DNA from: UBA4416 sp040389965
Lineage (GTDB): Bacteria > Bacteroidota > Bacteroidia > B-17B0 > Aurantibacillaceae
Reading direction: 5' to 3'
Assembly (NCBI GenBank): GCA_040389965.1
Contig: JAZJZF010000021.1
Location: forward strand, 92,096-156,095
DNA: 64,000 nucleotides
Below are positions 8,257 through 17,278 of the stretch, piece after piece (within the stretch, counting starts at the first letter, position 1; each line of letters begins with the position of its first letter). The translations under genes and the position numbers were made by a program. The notes below the pieces were generated by a model. That model saw only the letters and a program-made list of their open reading frames with translations, had not been told where the DNA came from and did not search any database.

Positions 8257-10371
8257 ATGAGCGATTTAAGATATACAAGAAATATTGGTATTGCTGCGCA
8301 TATTGATGCTGGTAAAACAACCACAACAGAGCGTATCCTTTACTACACAGGTGTAAACCATAAAATTGGTGAAGTGCACGAAGGTGCAGCCACTATGGAT
8401 TGGATGGCACAAGAGCAAGAGCGAGGTATTACCATTACTTCTGCTGCTACAACCTGTTTTTGGAAATACAGAGATAATCAATACAAAATTAATATCATTG
8501 ATACACCGGGCCACGTTGACTTTACAGTTGAAGTGAATCGTTCTTTACGTGTATTAGATGGTTTAGTGTTTTTGTTTTCAGCTGTTGATGGTGTTGAGCC
8601 TCAATCTGAAACTAACTGGCGTTTAGCGGATAATTATAATGTTACCCGTTTAGGTTTCGTTAATAAAATGGATCGCCAGGGTGCTGACTTCTTAAAAGTA
8701 GTTAAGCAAACACGCGAAATCTTAGGTGGTAATGCCGTTCCTCTTCAAATCCCAATCGGTGCTGAAGAAAACTTTATTGGGGTAGTTGATTTAATTAACT
8801 TCCGTGGTATTGTTTGGAATGAACATGATAAAGGAATGACTTTCCAGGAAGTTCCTATTCCTGATGATTTATTAGAAGAAGCAACTGAGTGGAGAGAAAA
8901 AATGTTGGAAGCTGTTTCTGAATTTGATGACAAAATCATGGAGAAGTTTTTCGACGCTCCGGATACTATCACAGAAAGAGAAGTATTAGATGCATTGCGT
9001 AAAGCTTGCGTTGCCAATAAAATTGTTCCTATGGTATGTGGTTCATCTTTCAAAAACAAAGGTGTACAAACCATGTTGGATTTGGTGATGGAATTAATGC
9101 CATCTCCAATGGACAAAGCAGAAACTAAAGGGATTAACCCTGACACTGGTTTAGAGGTAACTCGTAAACCGGATGTGAAAGAACCATTTACAGCTTTAGC
9201 ATTTAAAATTGCTACCGATCCATTCGTAGGTCGTTTAGCTTTCTTCCGTGCGTATTCTGGTCGTTTAGATGCTGGTTCTTATGTCTTGAACACCCGTTCA
9301 GGAAATAAAGAACGTATCTCCCGTATCTTCCAAATGCATGCTAACAAACAAAATCCAGTTGAGTTTTTAGAGGCTGGAGATATTGGAGCAGCAGTTGGAT
9401 TTAAAGATATTAAAACAGGAGATACATTGTGTGATGAAAAGCATCCAATTGTTTTAGAAGCGATGAATTTCCCTGAGCCAGTTATTGGTTTAGCAATTGA
9501 ACCAAAAACACAAGGCGATTTAGATCGTTTAGGCGTAGGTTTACATAAATTAGCGGAAGAAGATCCAACGTTCCGTGTTCACACAGATGAAGATTCTGGT
9601 CAAACCATTATCTCCGGTATGGGTGAGTTACACTTAGAGATTATTATCGACCGTTTAAAACGTGAGTTTAAAGTAGAAGTTAACCAGGGCGAGCCTCAGG
9701 TATCTTACAAAGAATCTATTTCTGCAACTTATGAGCACCGTGAAGTTTACAAAAAACAAACAGGTGGTCGTGGTAAATTCGCTGATATTAAAATTGTATT
9801 GGGACCTGTTGATGCAGATTTCGACAGAACAAAAGGCGATTTACAGTTTGTGAATGAAATTTCCGGTGGTTCAATTCCACGTGAGTTTATTCCTTCTGTT
9901 GAGAAAGGCTTTAAAGCATCTATGGTAAACGGTGTATTAGCCGGGTATCCATTGGATAACTTGAAAGTACGTTTAATTGATGGTTCATTCCACGCAGTCG
10001 ATTCAGATTCATTATCTTTTGAGATCTGTGCCCGTTCAGCATACCGTGAAGCATTGGTAAAATGTAAACCGGTATTAATGGAGCCGATCATGAAAGTAGA
10101 AGTTCTTACTCCGGAAGTAAACATGGGTGATGTGGTAGGTGACTTAAACCGTCGTCGTGGCCAGATTGAAGGGATGGATTCTAAAAATAACTCACAGGTT
10201 ATTAAAGCAAAAGTTCCTTTGTCTGAAATGTTTGGTTATGTAACTCAGTTACGTACATTAACATCAGGCCGTGCAACATCAACTATGGAATTCTCTCACT
10301 ATGCAGATGCCCCTGCCAACGTAGCAGCAGATGTAATAGCAAAAGTAAAAGGTAATAAAGAAAAAGTTTAA
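8257..10371 (+). CDS. fusA: Translation elongation factor G
   Basis: The 704-residue GTPase drives tRNA-mRNA translocation. All G motifs are present: AHIDAGKTTTT (G1, residues about 11-21), an ERGITITSAATT switch, DTPGHVDF (G3), NKMDR (G4) and CGSSFKNKG (G5). Domains II-V follow, including the GMGELHLEI and GYPLDNLKV segments. Length is normal for canonical EF-G, not an EF-G2 or tetracycline-protection protein. No tuf gene follows; rpsJ begins 18 bases later, so the str and S10 operons are fused. Confidence 0.99.
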   Translation: MSDLRYTRNIGIAAHIDAGKTTTTERILYYTGVNHKIGEVHEGAATMDWMAQEQERGITITSAATTCFWKYRDNQYKINIIDTPGHVDFTVEVNRSLRVLDGLVFLFSAVDGVEPQSETNWRLADNYNVTRLGFVNKMDRQGADFLKVVKQTREILGGNAVPLQIPIGAEENFIGVVDLINFRGIVWNEHDKGMTFQEVPIPDDLLEEATEWREKMLEAVSEFDDKIMEKFFDAPDTITEREVLDALRKACVANKIVPMVCGSSFKNKGVQTMLDLVMELMPSPMDKAETKGINPDTGLEVTRKPDVKEPFTALAFKIATDPFVGRLAFFRAYSGRLDAGSYVLNTRSGNKERISRIFQMHANKQNPVEFLEAGDIGAAVGFKDIKTGDTLCDEKHPIVLEAMNFPEPVIGLAIEPKTQGDLDRLGVGLHKLAEEDPTFRVHTDEDSGQTIISGMGELHLEIIIDRLKREFKVEVNQGEPQVSYKESISATYEHREVYKKQTGGRGKFADIKIVLGPVDADFDRTKGDLQFVNEISGGSIPREFIPSVEKGFKASMVNGVLAGYPLDNLKVRLIDGSFHAVDSDSLSFEICARSAYREALVKCKPVLMEPIMKVEVLTPEVNMGDVVGDLNRRRGQIEGMDSKNNSQVIKAKVPLSEMFGYVTQLRTLTSGRATSTMEFSHYADAPANVAADVIAKVKGNKEKV

Positions 10372-10389
10372 TCGCATTATTCAGATAAA

Positions 10390-10695
10390 ATGAGCCAAAG
10401 AATCAGAATCAAATTAAAATCATACGATTACAATTTAGTAGATAAATCTGCTGAAAAAATCGTAAAAACTGTGAAAATGACAGGAGCTGTGGTTAATGGA
10501 CCAATTCCATTGCCTACTAACAAAAGAATCTTCACAGTATTACGTTCGCCGCACGTAAACAAAAAAGCGCGTGAGCAATTCCAGGTTTGTGCATACAAAC
10601 GTTTATTGGATATCTACAGTTCTTCTTCAAAAACAGTAGATGCTTTAATGAAATTAGAGTTGCCTAGCGGAGTAGAGGTTGAGATCAAAGTTTAA
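10390..10695 (+). CDS. rpsJ: 30S ribosomal protein S10
   Basis: S10 (101 residues) is a 30S head protein and, as NusE, part of the transcription antitermination complex with NusB. The IRIKLKSYD start, the GPIPLPTNKRIFTVLRSPHV loop region and the C-terminal LPSGVEVEIKV strand are all standard. It is the first gene of the S10 section, following fusA directly. The 68-base gap to rplC is A-rich and shows no clear hairpin or promoter. Confidence 0.98.
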   Translation: MSQRIRIKLKSYDYNLVDKSAEKIVKTVKMTGAVVNGPIPLPTNKRIFTVLRSPHVNKKAREQFQVCAYKRLLDIYSSSSKTVDALMKLELPSGVEVEIKV

Positions 10696-10763
10696 CCCTC
10701 TGTTCTCTAAATAAAAAAGGATAAAAAATAATAATTAGTAAAAACAAATAACAAAAAAGTCAA

Positions 10764-11381
10764 ATGTCTGGAATTATTGGTAAAAAAATAGGAATGACTA
10801 GCTTCTTCGATGCCAATGGCAAGTATGTGCCATGCACAGTTATTGAAGCAGGTCCTTGCGTGGTTACGCAAGTAAAAACCAATGAAAAAGACGGTTACAC
10901 AGCTTTACAGTTAGCTTACGATGAGAAAAAAGAAAAACACACATCGTCTGCAATGAAAGGTCATTTTGAATTAGCAAAAACGACCCCAAAACGTAAAATT
11001 GTTGAGTTCCGTTCTTTTGAGGAAACAAAAAATTTAGGTGATGTAGTAACTCTTGATATGTTTGTAGAAGGCGACTTCGTAGACGTAGTTGGTACTTCTA
11101 AAGGAAAAGGTTTCCAGGGTGTAGTTAAACGTCACGGATTTGGTGGTGTAGGTGGTACAACTCACGGTCAGCATGATCGTTCAAGAGCACCTGGATCATT
11201 AGGAGCATCTTCAGATCCTTCCCGTGTATTTAAAGGTATGCGTATGGCCGGAAGAACAGGTGGAAACAGAAAAAAAATCCAAAACCTGGTAGTAGTTAAA
11301 ATAATGGCAGAAAAGAATGTGCTTTTAATTAAAGGTTCTATTCCTGGTGCTAAAGGGTCTTACGTTATAATCGAGAAGTAA
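10764..11381 (+). CDS. rplC: 50S ribosomal protein L3
   Basis: The 205-residue protein initiates 50S assembly and reaches the peptidyl-transferase centre. SGIIGKKIGMTSFFD at the start and the central loop GVGGTTHGQHDRSRAPGS (with the Gln that can be methylated) are conserved. The C-terminal half carries GRTGGNRKKIQNLVVV. The stop is two bases before the ATG of rplD. Confidence 0.98.
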   Translation: MSGIIGKKIGMTSFFDANGKYVPCTVIEAGPCVVTQVKTNEKDGYTALQLAYDEKKEKHTSSAMKGHFELAKTTPKRKIVEFRSFEETKNLGDVVTLDMFVEGDFVDVVGTSKGKGFQGVVKRHGFGGVGGTTHGQHDRSRAPGSLGASSDPSRVFKGMRMAGRTGGNRKKIQNLVVVKIMAEKNVLLIKGSIPGAKGSYVIIEK

Positions 11382-11383
11382 TC

Positions 11384-12013
11384 ATGCAAGTAGAAATATT
11401 AAACATAAGCGGAAAAAAAACTACTAAGAAAGTAGATTTAACCGACAGTATCTTTGGTGCAGAGCCAAATGATCATAGCATATACCTGGATGTAAAGCAC
11501 TATTTAGCTGCTCAACGTCAGGGAACACACAAATCAAAAGAGCGTGCTGAGATTTCTCGTACGACTAAAAAATTGAAACGTCAAAAGGGAACAGGTGGAG
11601 CTCGTGCGGGTTCTATGAAATCTCCGGTTTTCGTTGGTGGTGGTCGTGCATTCGGTCCTCGCCCTCGTAACTACGATTTCAAAATCAACAAAAAAGTAAA
11701 AGTATTAGCTCGTGTATCGGCTTTAACTTATAAAGCAAAAGAAAACGCTATTACTGTGTTAGAAGACTTCACATTTGATGCTCCAAAAACAAGTAATTAT
11801 GTTGAGTTAATCAAGAATTTGAACTTATCTGACAAAAAAACATTATTAGTGTTGGGAGATGCAAATAAAAACGTATATTTGTCGTCCCGTAATTTGGAAG
11901 GCGCAAAAGTTGTAACTGCATCAGAATTAAACACTTATGATATAGTTAATGCTCACACATTAATTCTTTCAGAAAGCTCGGTTAAAGTATTAGAATCATT
12001 ATTAAACAAATAA
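11384..12013 (+). CDS. rplD: 50S ribosomal protein L4
   Basis: The 209-residue protein lines the nascent-peptide exit tunnel. The tunnel loop is visible around residues 60-95 (KLKRQKGTGGARAGS, then GGGRAFGPRPRNY). The globular part ends with a normal C-terminal helix. L4 represses the S10 operon in E. coli, but no leader resembling that site was found here. One base separates it from rplW. Confidence 0.98.
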   Translation: MQVEILNISGKKTTKKVDLTDSIFGAEPNDHSIYLDVKHYLAAQRQGTHKSKERAEISRTTKKLKRQKGTGGARAGSMKSPVFVGGGRAFGPRPRNYDFKINKKVKVLARVSALTYKAKENAITVLEDFTFDAPKTSNYVELIKNLNLSDKKTLLVLGDANKNVYLSSRNLEGAKVVTASELNTYDIVNAHTLILSESSVKVLESLLNK

Positions 12014-12014
12014 A

Positions 12015-12305
12015 ATGGAAATATTAATAAAACCAATCATCACCGAAAAGATGACTTCTTTGGCCGAGAAGTTGAATCGCTATGGTTTTGTGGTAGATAA
12101 AAGCGCCAACAAAGTACAAATAAGACAAGCTGTTGAAAAAATGTACGGTGTAAAAGTTGAAGCAGTAAATACTCAACAATACGTTGGTAAAGTAAAAACC
12201 CGTAATACTACTCGTGGTATTGCTGTAGGCCGCGTAAACCGTTCAAAAAGAGCTTTTGTCACATTAAAAGCTGGCGAAGTAATTGATTTTTACGCTAATA
12301 TTTAA
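12015..12305 (+). CDS. rplW: 50S ribosomal protein L23
   Basis: L23 (96 residues) sits at the tunnel exit and is the docking site for trigger factor and SRP. The ILIKPIITEKMT start, the YGFVVDKSANKVQIRQAVE helix-strand region and the VKTRNTTRG loop are typical. It starts one base after rplD and ends 20 bases before rplB, the standard S10-operon order. Confidence 0.97.
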   Translation: MEILIKPIITEKMTSLAEKLNRYGFVVDKSANKVQIRQAVEKMYGVKVEAVNTQQYVGKVKTRNTTRGIAVGRVNRSKRAFVTLKAGEVIDFYANI

Positions 12306-12325
12306 TCTGATAAAAAGTAGAAGAA

Positions 12326-13150
12326 ATGGCATTAAAAAAATTCAGACCGTTGACTCCAAGTCAACGTTTTAAAATAGCAAGTGATAATTCAGATATCACT
12401 ACAAACGTTCCTGAAAAAAGCTTATTAACATCAGTTAAAAATAGCGGTGGACGTGATAATACAGGTAAAATGACAATCCGTAATATCGGTGGTGGTCATA
12501 AAAAACAATACCGTATCATTGATTTCAAACGTAATAAAGATGGTATCGAAGGAGTTGTTGCTTCTATCGAATACGATCCAAACCGTACATCGCGTATTGC
12601 TTTGATCCATTATAAAGATGGTGAAAAACGTTATATCTTAGCTCCACAAGGCTTAGAAGTAGGTAAAAAAGTAATGTCAGGCGCAACTGCAACTCCTGAA
12701 GTAGGAAATTGCATGTTCTTATCAGATATTCCATTAGGTACAATCGTTTCAAATATTGAATTACGTCCCGGACAAGGCGGAGCTATGGCTCGTTCAGCCG
12801 GAACTTATGCTCAATTAACAGCTCGTGATGGTAAATACGCAGTATTACGTATGCCTTCAGGTGAAGTTCGTATGATTTTAATTACTTGTAAAGCTACTAT
12901 CGGTGCGGTTTCAAACCCTGACCATAGCTTAGAGATTTCAGGTAAAGCAGGTCGTTCCCGTTGGTTAGGTCGTCGTTCTCGTACACGTCCGGTAGCAATG
13001 AACCCAGTGGATCATCCAATGGGTGGAGGTGAAGGCCGTGCATCAGGTGGGCAACCTCGTTCTCGTAACGGTATCCCTTCAAAAGGTTACAAAACACGTT
13101 ACAAAGCGAAGTCTTCAAACCAACACATTATTAAAAGAAGAAGTAAATAA
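12326..13150 (+). CDS. rplB: 50S ribosomal protein L2
   Basis: The 274-residue protein binds domain IV of 23S rRNA and is needed for subunit joining and peptidyl transfer. The GGGHKKQYRIIDFKR and C-terminal MNPVDHPMGGGEGR segments are intact, including the conserved His in the latter. The SRNGIPSKGYKTR tail is normal. A 56-base gap with a GNRA-capped hairpin separates it from rpsS. Confidence 0.99.
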   Translation: MALKKFRPLTPSQRFKIASDNSDITTNVPEKSLLTSVKNSGGRDNTGKMTIRNIGGGHKKQYRIIDFKRNKDGIEGVVASIEYDPNRTSRIALIHYKDGEKRYILAPQGLEVGKKVMSGATATPEVGNCMFLSDIPLGTIVSNIELRPGQGGAMARSAGTYAQLTARDGKYAVLRMPSGEVRMILITCKATIGAVSNPDHSLEISGKAGRSRWLGRRSRTRPVAMNPVDHPMGGGEGRASGGQPRSRNGIPSKGYKTRYKAKSSNQHIIKRRSK

Positions 13151-13167
13151 TAATTAACGTTTAATGG

Positions 13168-13185
13168 TCCCGATGCAAATCGGGA
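13168..13185 (+). promoter_or_regulatory. Small GNRA-capped RNA hairpin in the rplB-rpsS gap
   Basis: A perfect 7-bp stem (13168-13174 with 13179-13185, TCCCGAT/ATCGGGA) closes a GCAA tetraloop. No T-run follows, so it is not a normal terminator. It could be an mRNA processing or stability element between two ribosomal genes. Confidence 0.5.
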
Positions 13186-13206
13186 TTCATAACAAAAAAA
13201 CAAAAA

Positions 13207-13476
13207 ATGGCAAGATCATTAAAAAAAGGTCCTTTTATTGACCACAACTTAGAGAAAAAAGTTACTCAAATGAATGAGAGTAACAAAAAGACAGTTCTTA
13301 AAACATGGGCTCGTCGTTCTGTTATTTATCCTGAAATGGTTGGACATACCTTTGCAGTGCATAACGGAAACAAATTTATCCCGGTTTATTGCACCGAAAA
13401 CATGGTAGGTCATAAATTAGGAGAATTTGCTGCAACACGCTCTTTCAAAGGTCATTCAGGTAATAACAAGAAGTAA
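13207..13476 (+). CDS. rpsS: 30S ribosomal protein S19
   Basis: The 89-residue protein binds the 30S head with S13 and contacts the A-site tRNA side. ARSLKKGPFIDHNL at the start, TWARRSVIYPEMVGHTFAVHNG in the centre (recognised in parts) and KLGEFAATRSFKGHSG at the end are typical. It is 24 bases upstream of rplV. Confidence 0.98.
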   Translation: MARSLKKGPFIDHNLEKKVTQMNESNKKTVLKTWARRSVIYPEMVGHTFAVHNGNKFIPVYCTENMVGHKLGEFAATRSFKGHSGNNKK

Positions 13477-13500
13477 TTAAGTTGATAAAGAAATTAAGTC

Positions 13501-13953
13501 ATGGGTAAAAGAAAAAGATTAGTAGCAGAGGCACGCAAAGAAGCAAATAAGAGTACTTATTTTGCTAAATTAAACAGCTGCCCTACATCACCTCGTAAAA
13601 TGCGCCAGGTTGCGGATTTAGTAAGAGGTATGGAAGCATATAAAGCATTAAACGTGTTAAAATTTAACACACGTGAAGCATCAGGTCGTTTAGAGAAATT
13701 ATTAAAATCTGCGATAGCTAATTATGAAGCTAAAACAGGTACTCGTCCTGAAGAAAACACTTTATTCGTTACTTCGGTAATGGTGGATAGTGCTCTTATG
13801 GCAAAACGTTTACGTACTGCGCCTCAGGGTCGTGGTTACAGAATCAGAAAACGTTCAAACCACGTTACTTTAGAAGTAGGTACTGCAGTTGTTAGTACTA
13901 AAAAAGCTGAAAGAAAAGCAGCTGCAATCACTAAATCAGAAGAAAAAAAATAA
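13501..13953 (+). CDS. rplV: 50S ribosomal protein L22
   Basis: L22 lines the exit tunnel and contacts all domains of 23S rRNA. The core (residues about 20-130) has SPRKMRQVADLVRG and the C-terminal APQGRGYRIRKRSNHVTLEV beta-hairpin region. At 150 residues it is about 40 longer than E. coli L22, with a basic N-terminal extension (GKRKRLVAEARKEANK) and a Lys/Ala/Glu-rich tail. The tail end is only 7 bases from the rpsC ATG. Confidence 0.97.
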   Translation: MGKRKRLVAEARKEANKSTYFAKLNSCPTSPRKMRQVADLVRGMEAYKALNVLKFNTREASGRLEKLLKSAIANYEAKTGTRPEENTLFVTSVMVDSALMAKRLRTAPQGRGYRIRKRSNHVTLEVGTAVVSTKKAERKAAAITKSEEKK

Positions 13954-13960
13954 TATAGAA

Positions 13961-14704
13961 ATGGGACAAAAAGCAAATCCAATAGGTTTACGTTTAGGAG
14001 TTATTAAAGGTTGGGATTCTAACTGGTTTGGCGGAAGAGATTACGCTGACAAATTAGTTGAAGACACTCAGATCCGTGAATACTTGAAAGTTCGTTTGCC
14101 AAAAGGCAGCATTTCTAAAATCGTTATTGAAAGAACCTTAAAGTTAATTACCGTTACAATTAACACAGCTCGTCCGGGTATCATTATCGGAAAAGGTGGT
14201 AAGGAAGTAGATAAATTAAAAGAAGAGTTAAAAAAAGTAACTAAGAAAGAAATTCAAATCAATATATTTGAAATTAAACGCCCTGAGTTGGATGCGCGTT
14301 TAGTATCAGACAGTATTGCACGTCAGATCGAAGGACGTATTTCTTTCCGTAGAGCTGCAAAAATGTCTATCGCATCAACCATGCGTATGGGTGCAGAAGG
14401 AATCAAAATCAAAGTATCCGGTCGTTTAGGCGGTGCTGAGATGGCAAGGTCAGAAGGATATAAAGAAGGACGTACTCCGTTACAGACGTTACGCGCTGAT
14501 ATCGATTATGCAATTGCTGAAGCTCACACAACTTATGGTCGTATCGGTGTTAAAGTTTGGATTTGCAAAGGTGAAATTTATGGAAAACGTGATCTTTCTC
14601 CAAACTTCGGTTTAGACAAAGAGAAAAAAACAGGAACTAATAATCCTGCTCCAAAATTCGCAGGTCGCGGTCCAAAAAGAGACAACAAAAGAAACGACAA
14701 ATAA
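13961..14704 (+). CDS. rpsC: 30S ribosomal protein S3
   Basis: The 247-residue protein forms part of the mRNA entry channel and has helicase activity. The start is set at 13961, where MGQKANPIGLRLG gives the universal S3 N-terminus; an upstream ATG at 13889 would run through the end of rplV. The KH domain (RPGIIIGKGGKEVDKL) and the C-terminal domain with GRLGGAEMARSE and YGRIGVKVWI are intact. A charged Lys/Asn/Arg-rich tail ends the protein. Confidence 0.98.
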   Translation: MGQKANPIGLRLGVIKGWDSNWFGGRDYADKLVEDTQIREYLKVRLPKGSISKIVIERTLKLITVTINTARPGIIIGKGGKEVDKLKEELKKVTKKEIQINIFEIKRPELDARLVSDSIARQIEGRISFRRAAKMSIASTMRMGAEGIKIKVSGRLGGAEMARSEGYKEGRTPLQTLRADIDYAIAEAHTTYGRIGVKVWICKGEIYGKRDLSPNFGLDKEKKTGTNNPAPKFAGRGPKRDNKRNDK

Positions 14705-14743
14705 TTTAACAAGAAGTAAAAGCATTTAAAAGGTATACAGAAA

Positions 14744-15172
14744 ATGATACAGCCAAAAAGAACGAAATATAGAAAGATGCACAAAATGAAAATGAAAGGC
14801 AACACCAAACGTGGTGATCAATTAGCCTTTGGTTCATTTGGAATAAAAGCATTAGATGAAAGCTGGGTTACTGCTCGTCAGATCGAATCAGCCCGTATCG
14901 CCCTTACCCGTTTTATGAAACGTGAAGGCCAGGTATGGATCCGTATTTTCCCTGACAAACCAATCACCAAAAAACCTGCAGAGGTTCGTATGGGTAAAGG
15001 TAAAGGTGCTCCTGAGTATTGGGTTGCCCCGGTAAAAAAAGGACGTATGTTATTTGAAGCAGAGGGTGTTCCTTTGGAAGTTGCAAAAGAAGCGTTACGT
15101 TTAGCTGCTCAAAAATTACCAATTGTTACTAAATTTGTAGTTCGCAGAGATTACGTAGAAGCAACCGTTTAA
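14744..15172 (+). CDS. rplP: 50S ribosomal protein L16
   Basis: The 142-residue protein sits near the A site of the 50S subunit and helps position tRNA. Conserved parts include QPKRTKYRKMHK at the start, the ESARIALTRFMKREG helix, and the WIRIFPDKPITKKPAEVRMGKGKG region (the Arg that is hydroxylated in some bacteria lies there). The spacing to rpmC is 20 bases. Confidence 0.98.
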   Translation: MIQPKRTKYRKMHKMKMKGNTKRGDQLAFGSFGIKALDESWVTARQIESARIALTRFMKREGQVWIRIFPDKPITKKPAEVRMGKGKGAPEYWVAPVKKGRMLFEAEGVPLEVAKEALRLAAQKLPIVTKFVVRRDYVEATV

Positions 15173-15192
15173 TTTCCAAAAGATTTAAAAAA

Positions 15193-15390
15193 ATGAAAAA
15201 TAAAGATATCGTTGCCTTGTCAACAGCAGAGTTACAAGATAAAGTAAGAGAAGAAAAAGCGAGTTTAACAAAACTACGTTTAAACCACGCCACATCTCCA
15301 ATTGAAAACCCAATCAAAATCCGCGATAACCGCAAAGCAGTTGCTCGTTTAGCTACTGAATTAACTAAAAGAAATAAAGCTTCTAAATAA
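15193..15390 (+). CDS. rpmC: 50S ribosomal protein L29
   Basis: A 65-residue, mostly helical protein at the tunnel exit next to L23. The LSTAELQDKVREEKASLTKLRL helix and the PIKIRDNRKAVARLATEL helix are the usual two-helix hairpin. It lies between rplP and rpsQ in the conserved spc order, 7 bases before rpsQ. Confidence 0.96.
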   Translation: MKNKDIVALSTAELQDKVREEKASLTKLRLNHATSPIENPIKIRDNRKAVARLATELTKRNKASK

Positions 15391-15397
15391 TATAGCA

Positions 15398-15655
15398 ATG
15401 GAAGAAAGAAATTTAAGAAAAGAGAAAATCGGGATCGTAAAGAGCAACAAAATGCAAAAGTCAATTGTAGTTGCGGTTATGCGTAAAGTAAAACACCCTA
15501 AATACGGTAAATTCGTTAACAAAACATCTACTTTCGTAGCTCATGATGAGAACAACGAATGCAGCATTGGTGATACTGTTAAAATTGCTGAGACACGTCC
15601 TTTAAGCAAATCTAAAAACTGGCGTTTAGTACAGGTGTTAGAGAAAGTAAAATAA
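15398..15655 (+). CDS. rpsQ: 30S ribosomal protein S17
   Basis: S17 (85 residues) is an early-binding 30S protein with an OB fold. RKEKIGIVKSNKMQKSIVV and RKVKHPKYGKFV are the diagnostic strands, and the GDTVKIAETRPLSKSKNWRLV end is standard. Its start is 7 bases after rpmC and its stop 24 bases before rplN. Confidence 0.97.
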   Translation: MEERNLRKEKIGIVKSNKMQKSIVVAVMRKVKHPKYGKFVNKTSTFVAHDENNECSIGDTVKIAETRPLSKSKNWRLVQVLEKVK

Positions 15656-15679
15656 TCTTATTAAAAAGTTTAAGAAAAA

Positions 15680-16048
15680 ATGGTACAAAACGAATCAAGA
15701 TTAGCAGTAGCAGATAACAGTGGAGCAAAAGAAGTGCTGGTTATCCGTGTATTAGGCGGAACAAGAAAACGCTACGCATCTATAGGAGATAAAATTGTAG
15801 TTACAATTAAAAGTGCTTTACCGTCAGGTAACGTAAAAAAAGGAACTGTACATAAAGCAGTAGTTGTTAGGGTAAAAAAAGAAATCCGTCGTGCAGATGG
15901 TTCTTATATTCGCTTTGATGATAACGCTTGTGTTATCTTAAATCAAGGTGATGAAATACGCGGAACACGTATCTTCGGACCTGTAGCCCGTGAATTACGT
16001 GATAAACAATTCATGAAAATCATTTCATTAGCACCGGAAGTGCTTTAA
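15680..16048 (+). CDS. rplN: 50S ribosomal protein L14
   Basis: The 122-residue protein binds at the 50S-30S interface and receives the silencing factor RsfS. The start VQNESRLAVADNSGAKEV and the FDDNACVILN and RGTRIFGPVARELR segments match the family over its full length. Spacing to rplX is 18 bases. Confidence 0.98.
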   Translation: MVQNESRLAVADNSGAKEVLVIRVLGGTRKRYASIGDKIVVTIKSALPSGNVKKGTVHKAVVVRVKKEIRRADGSYIRFDDNACVILNQGDEIRGTRIFGPVARELRDKQFMKIISLAPEVL

Positions 16049-16066
16049 TACATAATAGCGAAAGAA

Positions 16067-16384
16067 ATGTCAAAATTAAAATTAAAAAAAGGCGATACTG
16101 TAAAAGTAATATCTGGCGAATCCAGAGGCCAAGAAGGTAAAATTGTATCTATTGATACTAAAAAAGAAAGAGCCATTGTGGAAGGTGTTAACATGATTAG
16201 TAAACACACGAAACCAAGCGCAAAAAATGCTAACGGTGGTATTGTTAAACAAGAAGGTTCTATCCATATCTCAAACTTAATGTTTTCTGAAGGTGGAAAA
16301 ACAGTTAGAATTGGCCGTACAGTAGACGCTAAAACTAACAAAATAGAACGTATTTCTAAAAAAACTAAAGCAGTAATTAAATAA
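16067..16384 (+). CDS. rplX: 50S ribosomal protein L24
   Basis: L24 (105 residues) is an assembly-initiating 50S protein near the tunnel exit. The KOW motif is visible at the start (KKGDTVKVISGESRGQEGKI), followed by the GVNMISKHTKP loop and the NLMFSEGGKTVRIG strand. rplE starts two bases after its stop, suggesting coupled translation. Confidence 0.97.
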   Translation: MSKLKLKKGDTVKVISGESRGQEGKIVSIDTKKERAIVEGVNMISKHTKPSAKNANGGIVKQEGSIHISNLMFSEGGKTVRIGRTVDAKTNKIERISKKTKAVIK

Positions 16385-16386
16385 CA

Positions 16387-16947
16387 ATGGCTACAGCAAC
16401 ATATTCCCCAAGATTAAAGGACAAATACAAAGCTGAAATTGTAACAAATTTAAAAAAACAATTTCAATACACTTCAGCAATGCAAGTGCCTAAATTAGAG
16501 AAAATCTGCATCAATCAAGGTATTGGTGACGCGGTTTCTGATAAAAAAATGATTGAATCAGCTGTGAAAGAAATGACCACTATTACAGGTCAAAAAGCAG
16601 TTCCAACGTATTCAACAAAAGATATTTCGAACTTTAAATTACGTAAAGGTGTAGCTATCGGTGTTCGTGTAACATTACGTGGCGATAAAATGTATGAATT
16701 CTTAGATCGTTTGATCGCGTCTTCATTACCACGTATCCGTGATTTTAAAGGAGTAAATGATAAAGGATTTGATGGTCGTGGTAACTACACTTTAGGTATT
16801 ACCGAGCAAATCATCTTCCCGGAGATCGATATCGATAAAGTGAGCAAAATCCAGGGTATGGACATTACTTTTGTAACTTCTGCACCTACAGATAAAGAAG
16901 CTCATGCTTTATTAACAGAATTTGGTATTCCATTCAAAAAGAAATAG
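16387..16947 (+). CDS. rplE: 50S ribosomal protein L5
   Basis: The 186-residue protein binds 5S rRNA and contacts the P-site tRNA. The QVPKLEKICINQGIGDAV segment, the GVAIGVRVTLRG strand and the FDGRGNYTLGITEQIIFPEID loop region are typical. In E. coli the S8 repressor site lies near this gene; no such fold was identified here. Next gene rpsN is 29 bases away. Confidence 0.98.
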   Translation: MATATYSPRLKDKYKAEIVTNLKKQFQYTSAMQVPKLEKICINQGIGDAVSDKKMIESAVKEMTTITGQKAVPTYSTKDISNFKLRKGVAIGVRVTLRGDKMYEFLDRLIASSLPRIRDFKGVNDKGFDGRGNYTLGITEQIIFPEIDIDKVSKIQGMDITFVTSAPTDKEAHALLTEFGIPFKKK

Positions 16948-16976
16948 TATATTTACAGCCCTGAAAAAAAGATAAA

Positions 16977-17246
16977 ATGGCAAAAGAATCAATGATAGCA
17001 CGTGATGCTAAAAGAAAAAAGTTAGTAGATACTTACGCAGCTAAGCGTGCAGAATTAAAAAAAGCTGGTGACTCAGTAGGTTTACAAAAATTACCAAAAA
17101 ATTCTTCTAAAGTAAGAATGCGTAATCGTTGTAAATTAACCGGACGTCCTCGTGGTTACATGAGAGATTTCGGTATCAGCCGTGTTACTTTCCGTGAAAT
17201 GGTATTATTCGGTTTAATCCCGGGTGTTACCAAATCAAGCTTCTAA
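16977..17246 (+). CDS. rpsN: 30S ribosomal protein S14, zinc-free form
   Basis: The product is 89 residues, the long zinc-independent type. The C-terminal core MRNRCKLTGRPRGYMRDFGISR carries one Cys only, and no CxxC pair is present. The end LFGLIPGVTKSSF is canonical. It assembles into the 30S head with S3 and S10. A 71-base gap with a small hairpin separates it from rpsH. Confidence 0.97.
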   Translation: MAKESMIARDAKRKKLVDTYAAKRAELKKAGDSVGLQKLPKNSSKVRMRNRCKLTGRPRGYMRDFGISRVTFREMVLFGLIPGVTKSSF

Positions 17247-17278
17247 TCAGAAGCAACAAAAAGAGTATTAATGTATAA

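Noticed and set aside
13889..13960. N-terminal extension of rpsC by 24 codons
   Set aside because: It runs through the end of rplV in another frame, and the universal S3 start motif lies at 13961.
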